Assembly: GCA_000507305.1 (NCBI GenBank)
Contig: DF241711.1
Coordinates: 1 to 64,000 of the forward strand
Length of the DNA stretch: 64,000 nucleotides
Reading direction: 5' to 3'
Source of the DNA: Breviolum minutum Mf 1.05b.01
Taxonomy: Eukaryota; Sar; Dinophyceae; Suessiales; Symbiodiniaceae
Below, piece by piece: positions 48,745-59,069 of the stretch (positions within the stretch are counted from its first letter, which is position 1; every line of letters starts with the position of its first letter). Under the pieces are notes generated by a model, which saw nothing but the letters and a program-made list of their open reading frames with translations, searched no databases and had not been told where the DNA came from. The translations under genes and the position numbers were made by a program.

Positions 48745-48860
48745 TTTTGAACACGAACGTTAAAGTATGTACCGAAGCAGTCCATTCCGTTGAATTTTGA
48801 ACACGAACGTTATCACAGGTTTGGACATGATGTTAAAGTATGCACCGAAGCAGTCCATTA
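48745..48860 (+). repeat. local tandem duplication with a 21-base insertion
   Basis: The first copy (about 48745-48789) and second copy (about 48794-48860) share TTTTGAACACGAACGTTA and TTAAAGTATG.ACCGAAGCAG (two segments of one unit) and continue TCCATT.CGT. The second copy carries about 21 extra bases in the middle, between the two shared segments. Few substitutions separate them, so the duplication is recent. Confidence 0.88.
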
Positions 48861-49751
48861 CGTGGCATTTTACACGTACGGTTTCCAATCCGTTAGCAAA
48901 GCATCATAGTCACTATAGAAACAAGTCAAATCGACACACCACACCTGTACAAACAGAAAATGCATATCTTATTTGATTACATCTATACTGTCTATACTAT
49001 AAAAAATCATTATAAATGAATATACCAACCAAAACGGTCAACAAAAAGACTGACACTTCGTGGTTTGGCTTGGGTATATGTTTGCAAGGAAATTAATTCA
49101 TAACTGAGGGGAAATCCCCGAGAATTTCAGGCCATTGATCCCAAACCATTCGCTGTGCCAGGAGTTCACCATAAAAATCATCCCCAAGAGTTATCCGAAG
49201 GTGACTCTTCGGCCAGATATGCTCAACCCATGGCACATCAACTTGTATTGTATAACAACTTGAATCTTGGACATCAAAAACCCAGGTTGGCTGGAGTTGT
49301 AACATATGTTGTTAAATGATGTAAAAGCGTAAGATCAAACTTCATCCGCCAGTGTGTTGATGGCGTGTTGGTTTCAGATCAAAACACGTGGTGCCTTTCC
49401 AAACATCAACAATTTGAAGTTTGGTGTTGGGCCTTTCCTCTGCTTACTTGCTATTCAAAATTTGACAGGCCCTGGCGGATGACCAACTTACAATATACGT
49501 TGCTTCTAAAATGTCTAATTCATTATATGCGTATTATCAACGGTTGGAAAGCATTGGGAGGCGCAGGTGCTGACCGAAGGGGCTGCTGACATTTTGAATG
49601 GTTCATGGCCATCTCCATCACAAATCTGCACCACTAGCAACTCCAAAACAACTGAGCATCAGTACAAGTAAATGAAACCAGCGTTTTGTTCTGAAAACAT
49701 CAACACCACGAACAACTGCACACCACGTTTCGCAATTTCACAATGCATCGA

Positions 49752-49857
49752 TTGAGCAGTGAGGTCCTTTTCTTCTTTGAAGCCTTTCAGTTCTTTCAGC
49801 TCGGCTTGTGACATCTCTTCCTCTTCGTTTCTTTGAGCAGAATCCTCTTTCTCGGCA
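49752..49857 (-). CDS. candidate YJU2 charged coiled-coil exon
   Basis: This frame reads EDSAQRNEEEEMSQAELKEL and then KGFKEEKDLTAQS, a strongly charged coiled coil. CWC16 proteins have a similar Glu/Arg/Gln-rich stretch after the conserved M-K-x-LE-x-R segment, and this is on the right strand downstream of the exon at 50970-51032. It has no residue-level match that proves identity. Another gene's coil is possible. Confidence 0.35.
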
Positions 49858-50579
49858 CAGTGGTTGCAATTGCCAAGAGAAAAACATGCTTCTAGCCCAG
49901 CAATTTAAAAACTACCCGCAATTGTGTCAGTTGATGAAGCCAGGTACATCACAACCACGCTAAGTTGGAGCTACAGGTCACCGATATCTCCCGACATGTG
50001 TAAGCAGCTCATCCCAATTCCACCAACATCTCCACCCAATCCTGCTGAAACAAGTAGTCTAAGGCAGATTGAATGCTCTGATCTCGATTGCCCATCCTGT
50101 GCCACATTGGCATGTGCTCCGTGCCCCTACCTAAACCGATATTTGGTACGACAACATCGGTCACGGCCAAGATTGTCAAAAATTCCAAAAACATGTTGAC
50201 AAAAATCCCTGTGCATTTGCCATAATACTCATCGTTAACCTGGTCTATTTGACCTTTCCGTGGTGCATGGACCCGTCGTGACAAATGTGACCATGGCCAC
50301 GACATTCAAAATGCCACTTCCCAGCCCCAGCCTTTTGTTCAAAGTGCGAATAGCATCCAGGTCCTGCGAGTGTTCGCTTCTGGTGGTGGCTGAAATGGCT
50401 TAATTTGTTGGGTTCTGAGATGCTATTGGAGACATACTTGACCCAAACACAACCATGTAGAATAGCCTTGTAAAGTATAACCAAGCAGATTCAAGCATAG
50501 CATAGTAAACTACAGTACAGTTTATCATTTAAATATCATAATATAAATATATTCACGTATAGCATGAGCATGTAGCATC

Positions 50580-50612
50580 ATGCAATATATATATATAATA
50601 TATATATGTATA
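50580..50612 (+). repeat. TATA-type palindrome
   Basis: ATATATATATAATATATATATG forms a near-perfect AT palindrome, intronic to or downstream of YJU2. Confidence 0.8.
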
Positions 50613-50827
50613 CCTTCCTTTAGCTAGTGTCAAAATCAAAAACAACACTACTGACAGGATTTGGCCAGCTATTTTTGATTCGGAGGCCACCGTGTAGTGC
50701 CGTTCGAGTCATGTCGACATTTCAGTCTTCAGAGATATTCAGAAATGATTCTAGCAAGAAATGTCTCCACAAATCCACAACCGAAACGACACCCATCACC
50801 AGCAAAACCAAACCACCAATGTCACCA

Positions 50828-50933
50828 CAACAAAAAAAGAAACAAAGAAACAAACAACCAAACAAAGACAGACAGAAACAAACAATCAAACAAACAAAGA
50901 CAAATAACAAACCAAACCAAACCAAACCATCAT
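50828..50933 (+). repeat. A/C-rich CAAA-type low-complexity tract
   Basis: AAACAAAC, AAAGAC and AACCAAACC units over about 100 bases, almost without T. On the transcribed strand it is a G/T-rich run starting 37 bases after the GT donor of the YJU2 exon at 50970. Confidence 0.88.
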
Positions 50934-50969
50934 CAAACCATCCAAACAGCTACGCTCCCATCGGGACAC

Positions 50970-51032
50970 CTCTAGACGTTGCATCTCGGATTGCACATCC
51001 ACTGCCTTCTGCTCCAGCGCTTTCATCTGGTC
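50970..51032 (-). CDS. YJU2: YJU2 exon g, GT donor
   Basis: After TTAACAG the exon codes DQMKALEQKAVDVQSEMQRL and E, equivalent to [20 protein letters not shown] of human YJU2. It ends before GTGTCC at 50969, the only canonical GT donor traced in this gene. Confidence 0.85.
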
Positions 51033-53785
51033 CTGTTAATGGGAGGATTGGGAATTGAATTGGTTTTGTCAGTGCTGTCATTGTCACGAGCTCTCCGTTG
51101 AGCTTTAACGGTAGCCATGCTGGCCTAAGCCCTGCCACCAGAAAGAAATTTGGATCAAAAACAGGCCCTTTCTGGCTCTTGATCTCTCTGGATAATCCTC
51201 AAGAATCCGAAAGGGCTGACACTCCATGCCAATCGCAAGCTCCTGCGCAGCTTCCTGCTCCTTCTCCTGCTTTAGTTGTGCCTCCATGGCATCTGCATCT
51301 TTCCAAGCCTCGTAAGTGCCTTGGCTTGGGATTGATTCTTGCCACTGGGGCCTTGCAATGACTACATTTTCCTGCAAAATGCGTGTCTGAATAAATGCAG
51401 CTAACTTTAAGACACATTGAATTACATATGTGCTATACGTTTGAGGTATGTATATTTCGTCTATATGTATACATATACAAATTCCTTCTTGTATATATAT
51501 TGCAGTACAGTTGGAACGAATCAAGTCTCAGCCATATAGGTCTTCTTTGCAAACGGTCAATGTGTACATTTATTGTAAATGTGGCTGGTAGTGAATGATG
51601 TCATCTATCTCATTTCAAAGGATCCTGATTGTTGCTGATGTTGAAGACACAACAAACAACTCTGCCGTTTCCGAATAAGAAATGTGACTAGTCTTTTGTT
51701 GTCACTGGCTAAACTGGCAGGTTTACACCTGATGGCATGAAATAGCTCTTTCTACCATGCATACAAATCATCATGATGCATACATCTCGTCTGACACCTG
51801 TAAATATAAGCAGCACCAAGACTCAACCTGGCAAACATAGATTCAAAACGGTTCAAAAGAATTACAGTAAGTTTAAAACCATCTGACAAAATGTACTAGG
51901 AATATATGAAGAGGCGTATGGATGAATAGTAACCCCTCCTTGGAAACGAACCATTGGTTCTATCTTGATTGTGCGAGGTGACAATCGCGGAAAGTGAATT
52001 ATCATCGATCGGGAAAAGCCTCAGCATACCCGAGCATACCTAGCTTGACCCACCAGGCGGTGATTCCCGTTATCGACAGTTCCAATTAGTTTGCCTTTTG
52101 TGTCATGTTTGATGTTTGCTTTATCTAAGTTGCGTTTGCCACCTGATTCCATGGTGTAGTCCGAGTTCTTGGGATCCTTGGTGTCCAAAGCGACATCCCG
52201 CATGGGGTTACATGACTGGCATCAGATTCAAGGTAAGTAAGGCAAGAAGATCATGGGACTGCCCATGGACTTAATCCACTTTGTATATATATATATATAT
52301 ACAAACTATATGGATATCATATGTCATGGAATTCAGGAGGCTTTGACCTCGATCTGCCGCTGGACTGAAAAAAGTTATCTTGATTTTAAGTCATCAATGA
52401 CCCAAAGAAATGTCATGCAAAACCGATGATACAAAACACGCCCCCTCCCCGGCTACTTAAAAATGCGTCCCTCCCCTCAAAAACAACTTCACCATTTAAA
52501 ACTACAGTATTTTCATGTATTTTCAACTGCTTTGTTGCAAGATTTCTTCCCACACTGGTCTACATCCACCTTTCCTGACCCAGGATCGGTTTTGAAGGTG
52601 AACTCGGACCAGCAATGTCGGCAACGTCCATAGAAACGGTAGACCTCAACCCACAAGTGGCCATCAAACCATGCAATGCACACGTGGAACCTTTCCCCCA
52701 AGACGTGGCCAAGTTTAAACGTGAGCGTTAGATACCAAAATAGTATACGTATCTCCTCAGATGAATCGGACAAGAAACGAAAAGTCTTGACGAAATGCCC
52801 ATCATGGTTGCACTATTCAGACAAATGAACATCTCAAAGGAAAGAACACAAAAGCAAGGTGAGACAAAATCGGATTCAGTCGGTTGGAAGTGTTCTGCCC
52901 ATTTGATGATGTTTCATCACTTTTGGTCTTGCTCAGTATTGAAAACAAACGAATCCTACAAATGCAATTCTACATATTCAACTGAATATTTGTTGTGGAT
53001 TTCTCTTACGTAGTGGTGGTATCAGCAAAACCCCCCAAGCCATCTCAGAGCCTTCAGGCCAAGGTAGCTTTCTCCTTTGATCTGTTCCGTTTTGGCAGTG
53101 AATTTAGTACCTCGCTCAGTCGTTCATAGGATTTACAAATGCCAAAGGAGGAAACCAAGCTGCTAGCACTTTCCACTCTTCACAGGATTAACACGGATCA
53201 AAAATTGATCCGAGCTGCTGTGGCAACCGGACTTTAAAAAAAAAATGATTCATGTGTCTTGGCAGGTGAATTAAAATAATAAAAACACAGTGCTGTGCGA
53301 AAATCCCATCTTATATATCTTATAAACTTCTCATTGGCTTCAGCTCAGCCATGGACAATTTAGTTACTAGGATTTTTCAATGTACCCCTCCCCTGGAACA
53401 TACCCCCAAACCTGCAACCAATAGTTTATGAAAAAAACCCTTCATTTTGCGCGGGTTTGGGGGTGCAAAGCTGGGGTATGCTCCAAGGGTATGGTGAGGT
53501 TCTCTTGGCTAGTAGCTGAAATTTTGCAATCATTTCCACATTGCTTTCCAACCCGCCTGTGTAGTTGTATTCCTTACAGCTGTCGCAAACCATGGTGAAG
53601 GGAAACATCATGCGAATGTTCATCATCTGCTGCCCTTTGGGCTTCAAGGCCTGCAGGGTTCGGCTTCAACCATCTTCCAACCCCTGCCATCCCACTCCAG
53701 TAACATCCAGTAACACATCCCATCCGCCAGGCCTTCACAGGCATCAACTTGGAAGCATCGAAATCGGGTGGGTAGTAAACACCAG
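50970..53785 (-). CDS. YJU2: YJU2/CWC16 (CCDC94-like) splicing factor, seven exons recognised
   Basis: YJU2 enters the spliceosome with the Prp19-related proteins and promotes branching; its zinc-binding N-terminal part lies near the branch helix. Seven exons in order give the family's conserved core: YYPPDFDASKL at the start, a first zinc pair in CDSCKEYNYT, then TKFTAKTEQ..GESYLGLK, a second pair in VYRFYGRCRHCWSEFTFKT, then DPKNSDYTMESG, a charged helix after YEAW, and MKALEQKAVDVQSEM. These match human YJU2 segments of the same order and spacing (RFYIRC..C..EITFKTDPENTDYTMEHG, as two stretches). About 145 residues are covered. The exon with the start codon was not found, nor the stretch after QRLE. 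Joining needs GC donors (four) and one GA donor. It lies on the same strand as the PPR exons on both sides. Confidence 0.9.
51237..51319 (-). CDS. YJU2: YJU2 exon f (charged helix)
   Basis: After CCAAG, two bases complete an arginine codon. The exon continues TYEAWKDADAMEAQLKQEKE and QEAAQEL. Plant family members read NYEPWRAEDE at this point, which supports YEAW. The 3' end is uncertain: GC at 51236 gives phase 0, while other donors up to 51222 are possible. Confidence 0.75.
52134..52176 (-). CDS. YJU2: YJU2 exon e
   Basis: After ACCAAG the exon codes DPKNSDYTMESGGK plus one base, matching TDPENTDYTMEHG of the family, and ends before GC at 52133. The intron before it both begins and is followed by GATCC, so the junction is ambiguous over five bases. 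Confidence 0.88.
52588..52644 (-). CDS. YJU2: YJU2 exon d (second zinc CxxC), GA donor
   Basis: It codes VYRFYGRCRHCWSEFTFKT, the most conserved part of the family, from an AG at 52646-52645 to ACC at 52588. The next bases are GATCCTGGG. Only a GA donor here keeps frame and alignment with exon e; the nearby GT at 52580 would shift the frame. Confidence 0.9.
53052..53110 (-). CDS. YJU2: YJU2 exon c
   Basis: After an AG at 53112-53111, two bases complete a glycine codon. The exon then codes TKFTAKTEQIKGESYLGLK, aligned with the family's KKFNARKETVQNEVYLGL. It ends before GC at 53051. At 59 bases it is too short to be noticed without the alignment. Confidence 0.9.
53557..53641 (-). CDS. YJU2: YJU2 exon b (first zinc CxxC)
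   Basis: It starts after TTGAAG and codes PKGQQMMNIRMMFPFTMV then CDSCKEYNYT, matching the family's [21 protein letters not shown] region. It ends in ACA plus one base, followed by GC at 53556-53555. The preceding intron is only 91 bases. Confidence 0.9.
53733..53785 (-). CDS. YJU2: YJU2 exon a (N-terminal YYPPDF motif)
   Basis: After an AG at 53787-53786 the exon reads CT, then codons for GVYYPPDFDASKLMPVK, and ends before GC at 53732. YYPPDFD is the family's hallmark near residue 10. The first in-frame ATG would be at 53846, giving an N-terminus about 20 residues longer than usual, so a separate upstream start exon is more likely. Confidence 0.88.
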
Positions 53786-54465
53786 CTGTGAAAGTCCATC
53801 CTTTGCAAAATTTGCAGCTCGGCAAAGTGGGGGATTCATGGGACAACCCTGAAGGTTGGAAACAAGGTGCTTCAATACACCTTTTTGTCCTTGAAGGTAT
53901 CGTAAAAGATTTACGAAGATCTCTTTTCGATGTTCTGCTAGTGTGTGACGCTCAGTCAGATTGATGTATAAGTAGATATTGAGTGCTCCGGAGTTAGGAG
54001 TTCCAAAGCTCTCCATGCAACCATACATCTAGGACTTCCAACCAGTTCCCCCAAACCAAGAGGTATAGCAAAAAGATTTTCGGTATGAAAAGAGCCATAA
54101 TCATCACCTCCTTTCACATGATTTCACATAGTGCTTCTCCCCTTTGTTACCTTTCTCTTGATTTTTGTTGCATCCAAGTCACCCACAAAGGCACTTTTCA
54201 TAAACTTCGCTGACATTGTTCCGTCCGCCATGGCGACGTTTTACTGGCAGCACCAGGGAATTACTGGAACAACCTTCACTACTTGCTTTCAGGCCTTGGG
54301 CGCCTAATTTGAGGTTGGCGGAAACGCTGCGGGTCCACCTGGTCAATCTACCAGGCACTGGCCGCGATCTCGGACCCCCCAAAGTTTGATGCAAAAATGA
54401 GGCAAAAATCATGACACGCACATAAGTCAATACAGCACCAATCAATGATTACCTTGGTGAAGCAT

Positions 54466-54564
54466 GCATGGTTCGTGAACCAATCCCCAGCTTCTAGCGG
54501 CGCACAGCACTACATCTGGCTGCAGTCTCGTCCCTCGACAGTGCTGCAAAACTTGTAGCGCTGC
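54466..54564 (-). CDS. PPR exon with clear acceptor
   Basis: A T-run ending TTTTTGACCAG lies directly before GCAGCGCTACAAG, a textbook polypyrimidine acceptor at 54566-54565. The exon codes AALQVLQHCRGTRLQPDVVL and CAARSWG: helix B end, exact LQPDV linker and a helix A with C-A-A. It lies about 0.7 kb upstream, in minus sense, of the first YJU2 exon. Confidence 0.87.
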
Positions 54565-55135
54565 CTGGTCAAAAAAAAAGGTGATTACAAGAACATATGG
54601 ACAGCAAAGGACCTTTATGCCATGGGGAGTAAAGGCACATAATTTCACTCCATGATATACATGCATCTTAAAGGGTCCAGCCATATGATAATAATACAGA
54701 CAGTCTAAATAATAAACGATTGACAATAGCCTACACAACAGCAATCATACAAGTATGTAGAGAATTCATGAGTGTGCATGTGGGTGCGTTTCTGACTGAT
54801 ATCTTGGGTAAATTGGTTGGACATATGCCAGTACTTCACATTGCTCAACCATACTTAAACACAGCTCAAATACGGGCAACTTGCGAGATTTTGCTACGAA
54901 TCCTGAGGCTGTTTGAGGTTGCCATAATCAACCAAGGGGTGGGATAGATGCACCGACACTTTCCCTTCCTCTTGTAAAAACATTCAAGTGAAAGCTGCTG
55001 CAACCTTTTGAAGGAAACAATCTTTTGGGTGGACGCAGTCTCAGAGTCTCAACACATACAATTATAATATATTATAATATAAATTACCACACATGTTCGA
55101 GGAAGGATGAGGAAGGGTTTGGACTTCTGGATTTT

Positions 55136-55245
55136 ATCAAATGAACCTCACGCGCCAGGACTGTCCCAGCCTGCCAACGGCCAAGACGTTCTAAGCCCAA
55201 AACCGCTGCACTGATGACAATCAAATCTGCTGCCATCCTCACTTC
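55136..55245 (-). CDS. PPR exon
   Basis: After ATAACTTCAG the frame codes EVRMAADLIVISAAVLGLER and LGRWQAGTVLAREV. Linker, helix A (VISAAV), GRWQ turn and helix B are in order. It closes at TGA after HLI. Confidence 0.8.
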
Positions 55246-55921
55246 CTGAAGTTATGACACTTAGTTGCCCAAGAGTCACAGGGATTTGTGATTTCAACCC
55301 AAAGATGCTTTTTGGGATGAACAATGATGCACTTTTTGAAAAATACGTGAACACTTTTTTTCAACAACTTGTAAGTGGCCACGCCACATTTGGGGAAAAA
55401 TTGCAGTTGCAAACAGGAAAATGCTGGCGTTCCATACTGCTGGTGTATGCTAGAAATGTCTCAGTTGGACGTATCATGACTTATCTCTCATGGAGCGCAA
55501 CAAAAAAAGGGGCTAATCAGCAAAAACATGAAAACACGACAACAAAAGGGTAAATAAATACACCAGCTGGAAAGTAGATGGCACAACTCCCATGTACTGG
55601 TTTATCATGGCCCCTTACTAAGCCACCTTTGGGGAGTTGCGCCATCTACTTTCATTACGGTGTAATTAATATGGAATGATGTCCTACTTTTGCCGTCCTT
55701 CGTGTGCTCAGGAATGAAGTTTGCAGCTTCATTCACTCAGGTGAAGGGATTTGCCGAAATAAACAAGGCATGCTCCTTTAGCCCCCGAAAAAAAAATGGT
55801 ACATGTGTAGCAAATACGCCCTTGAGAAAGAGACCTCAGTCTAAGTGCTGTCGAAGGGAATCAACAATCAATCAACAACATCACGTCCAAGGGCTGAATC
55901 ACAGCATCATATTTCGCCCTC

Positions 55922-55989
55922 GGCAGGGCCACCGAAACTTCTGGCCTCCATGTATTTCAGCATCTGCAGGGATCTTTGCCACTGCAAAC
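55922..55989 (-). CDS. PPR exon, second half of a split unit
   Basis: After GTTGGCAG it starts with two bases completing a glycine codon, then LQWQRSLQMLKYMEARSFGG: turn and helix B intact. It joins the exon at 56082-56128 in frame across a 92-base GT-AG intron. The 3' end is approximate; a GTGGCC near 55924 could be the donor. Confidence 0.86.
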
Positions 55990-56081
55990 CTGCCAACAAA
56001 ATCGTTGCTGGTTCACCGTTTTTTGTTGGGGTAAATCTTCTGTTCTTGGACCATGAACAAATTGCAACCGAAGGAATGCAC

Positions 56082-56128
56082 CTCGGGCGAGGGTGCTGAT
56101 GACAGCACTGCAAGCCACGACATCGTGC
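56082..56128 (-). CDS. PPR exon, first half of a split unit
   Basis: After TTCACGCAG the exon codes HDVVACSAVISTLAR and the first base of glycine, then GTGCAT as canonical donor. Spliced to 55989, the unit reads through helix A, LQWQ and helix B without a gap. This is the best-defined PPR intron here. Confidence 0.88.
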
Positions 56129-56248
56129 CTGCGTGAAGCAAGTAAAAAAATGGGATCGTCCATCCTGAGTTTTGGATGACATTGGATGACTGTGTTTAAA
56201 TATGCAGTAAACATATATATATATATATCGATTGTTTTAATACACATA

Positions 56249-56452
56249 TTACATATCTTTTGAAAGACATATTAAGTACATTACATCTTGGTACCCTCCC
56301 ACAATATCCATCATAGCATGCTTCAGCAAAAAATAATCTGTTGATCCGTGGGCTTGTAGAAAGGCCGGGTCTGGAGTTGGTTTGGGATCCATTTTCCACT
56401 GAACCGGCTGATAGTCCAGAAAAGGCATATAAAACCTTGAGTCTATTCCCAA
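56249..56452 (-). CDS. unrecognised protein-like frame
   Basis: The frame contains FLDYQPVQWKMDPKPTPDPA and HGSTDYFLLKHAMMDIVGGY, rich in aromatic, Asp and Pro codons and unlike the AT-rich noise around it. No family was recognised. It may be a non-PPR exon of the gene upstream of 56.1 kb. Confidence 0.25.
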   Translation of the reverse strand: MGIDSRFYMPFLDYQPVQWKMDPKPTPDPAFLQAHGSTDYFLLKHAMMDIVGGYQDVMYLICLSKDM

Positions 56453-56626
56453 TAAAGTGGAACACTTTCAGTGGGCCACATGTCCATCGTATCATCTAAC
56501 TTCATTCTTGGGCAGAAACAAGCGAAGAAGACTGGACTTGAAATTGATGTCAAAGTAGCAGCATATCCAATACAATGACTAACAAAACGACTTTCACATG
56601 ACCTATTCCTTCAGATGTCGTGAGCT

Positions 56627-56696
56627 TTACAGTGTATACATTCAGTAGCCGCCTGTCGTCCATGCTTTGCCACAGTGCCAGTGCTGACCTGAGAGG
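56627..56696 (-). CDS. PPR-like exon, helix B
   Basis: After CTCCTCTCAG the frame codes SALALWQSMDDRRLLNVYT. ALALWQSM fits helix B (.ALALL..M), with W shifted. The acceptor is good; the unit is incomplete. Confidence 0.45.
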
Positions 56697-57003
56697 AGAA
56701 TGCAATGGGTTTTCTGGAAAATTCAGGAGTTAAGTTCTCAATCACCACTGGCTCCAAAGAAAAATCAACTTGAGTTGGAACTTGACAAAAATCATGGATT
56801 TAAACACATATAAGTGTCTATGTAAATATTGATTGATACATACCTTTCATGAGGGTTGTATTTGTAACTTGTTCGCTTTGCTTAAAAACCGATACTGAGC
56901 TCCACCTCTGTTGCGGATGACCCCCACAGCGCGTGAAGCAATGTGGACAGCCATTCAATCTATACAGTACGAGTAGCTTGATTCGCAGGATCCAAAACAA
57001 CCA

Positions 57004-57007
57004 TGGA

Positions 57008-57057
<50 letters not shown>

Positions 57058-57204
57058 GCAACAACAACAACAACAACAACAACCACAACCACAACCACAA
57101 CCACAACCACAACCACAACCACAACGACAGCAGCAGCAGCAGCAGCAACAATAACAACAATAAGAACAACAGCAGCAACAACGACAACAACAAGAACAAG
57201 ACAA
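57004..57204 (+). repeat. CAA/CCACAA/CAG microsatellite
   Basis: CAA units, CCACAA hexamers, then CAG and CAACAA variants over 200 bases. It reads as poly-Asn, poly-Gln, poly-Val, poly-Leu or poly-Cys depending on frame and strand. All the long frames here are artefacts. Confidence 0.96.
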
Positions 57205-57239
57205 AACATAGAAGCTACTTCAAAACCACTCAAACTTCA

Positions 57240-58980
57240 GCACAACATGTCACAACGTGACGTTATCCATAGCATGAACTTAAAACATTTACAAATACCC
57301 AATTGTTTGCCTTTCGTGTGCCTACAGGACCCGGATAAATGCGAACATAAAATGATGTATATAGGGTTGGCAGGTGAAGTCTGACATGGATACCAAAACT
57401 GAACTTGTAACCCGCGCCCCTTCAGTGACTTCAACAAATTCTGTTTTGCTCCCTAATTGTTGGGCATTTGAACGGCTATCAGATATCATCACTCAACTTT
57501 ACGACATCTGGACCTCTCTTTCCGTCCGCAAGCTCGACACCCTTTCCTCCATCTTTTCATGATCATCTGCAGTATGCTTTGCTGCGGATTGTCCGGTGAA
57601 AATCATCAGCACCCTAGTGGGGGCCAGAAGCCCCCTTGCAAATGTGAGAATAAGCCTCAGCTAAAATCAAGTCGACACCAAGTGTCTGATTGTTTTTCTA
57701 AAGCAGCCACCAAACCCAAAGTCGCCAGCAAATAATGCAAAAAAACATCCTGTAGAGTCACTAGGTTATGACTATGCAAGCATGAAAAGGTGAGAAACCT
57801 GTTGCACTTGGGCAAGTATAGTCTGAGGAACAAACAATTGTTGAAAAACATCTGAGTATATATATATTATGTAAATATATGACTATCTACAAATAAAAAC
57901 ATGCATATGAAAACCCACACGTATATAAATATATATAAACAACTATATTTTGGTAATGCAGGCTTGTTTGCATTGCAATAGTTGTATGAGAAATTTAGTT
58001 TGAACCCGATATGAATGCAGTATAAACCAACGTTGAACATGTCATGGATAAATCTCATTGATCTGATACAAATATAACATTAATTAATATAAATCCAAAA
58101 TGGCTTGCATATGAGCGTACTATGCCAATGTCGTATAGATTCTGATCTGAACCTATGAATCTCAAATCACTCTGAAATGATGCTATACATAATATGTATC
58201 GACCATGAAACCAGTTCAAATTCAATCTAAATTTCACATGAATTGCTTCCAAATCTATATTTCTTGATTGAATCCAATATGGATCCAGCATGAGCTACTA
58301 CTACTGGTATTGCTCTACAGTAATCTGAATGATGTACGTATCTTGTATTACACAAGCACACGCCTAAAATGATTATGAATCTACTTTAAATGGAATCTGA
58401 ATCTAAATTAAATGTAATTAAACTTTAAACAAATATAGTCTGTTTGAATCAAATATGATTTCATTTGGAGCCAATATGGAGCTCACATCAACCTTGTCTA
58501 ATTGAAGCAAATGACATCTATGCATCCAGGTGACCAGTGTTGTGTACACAAGTCATCACCACCCCCACCCCCAAACAAAAGAAACAGTTATCAAACACTG
58601 TTGAGTTGGACCTAACAAGAAAACCAACAACATCGAGAAAACAAAAGAACAAAGGCTCAAAGAATCTTGGCTTTGTTTCTTTGCTTTCTGTTTTTCTGTC
58701 CAGGTCCAACTCCTGAGTCTTGATACTTTTTGATGGTTTTGGTTCTCTCGAGTTTTCTGCCTACGTCAAACTCAAGGGTCCTTTGGTTTATTATGGTTTC
58801 CTCGAGATTTTGATGATGCATGCGATCCTTTCCATGTGTATTGCACACATGTTGCAACTACTACTACTTTGCAAAATAAGATCAAGAAACTGATGCGTTT
58901 ACAAATGTGGTGTTACTGTAATCCAAAGTGGACCTATAAGACACAAGAACAGTAAGTATTTTTCGCAGGGGTAGCATAAT
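57240..58980. other. no supported gene; AT-rich
   Basis: Between 57.9 and 58.5 kb the sequence is very AT-rich with no motif. A minus frame at 58657-58857 (RTLEFDVGRKLERTKTIKKY) is charged and protein-like but unrecognised, and is left uncalled. Confidence 0.35.
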
Positions 58981-59069
58981 GGCATGTTTATTTCAAATAC
59001 TTGTGCACACATGACATGGCCGGTGCATATACAGTAGGCACCGCATCTTTGCAATATGGAACCCAAATC

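Noticed and set aside
51110..51129. GTAGCCATGCTGGCCTAAG, resembling the spliced leader on the plus strand
   Set aside because: Several mismatches, wrong strand for the gene array, and it lies in the YJU2 intron.
56818..57260. Long frames rich in Cys, Val, Leu, Asn or Gln on both strands
   Set aside because: All arise from the CAA/CCACAA/CAG microsatellite, which is open in every frame.
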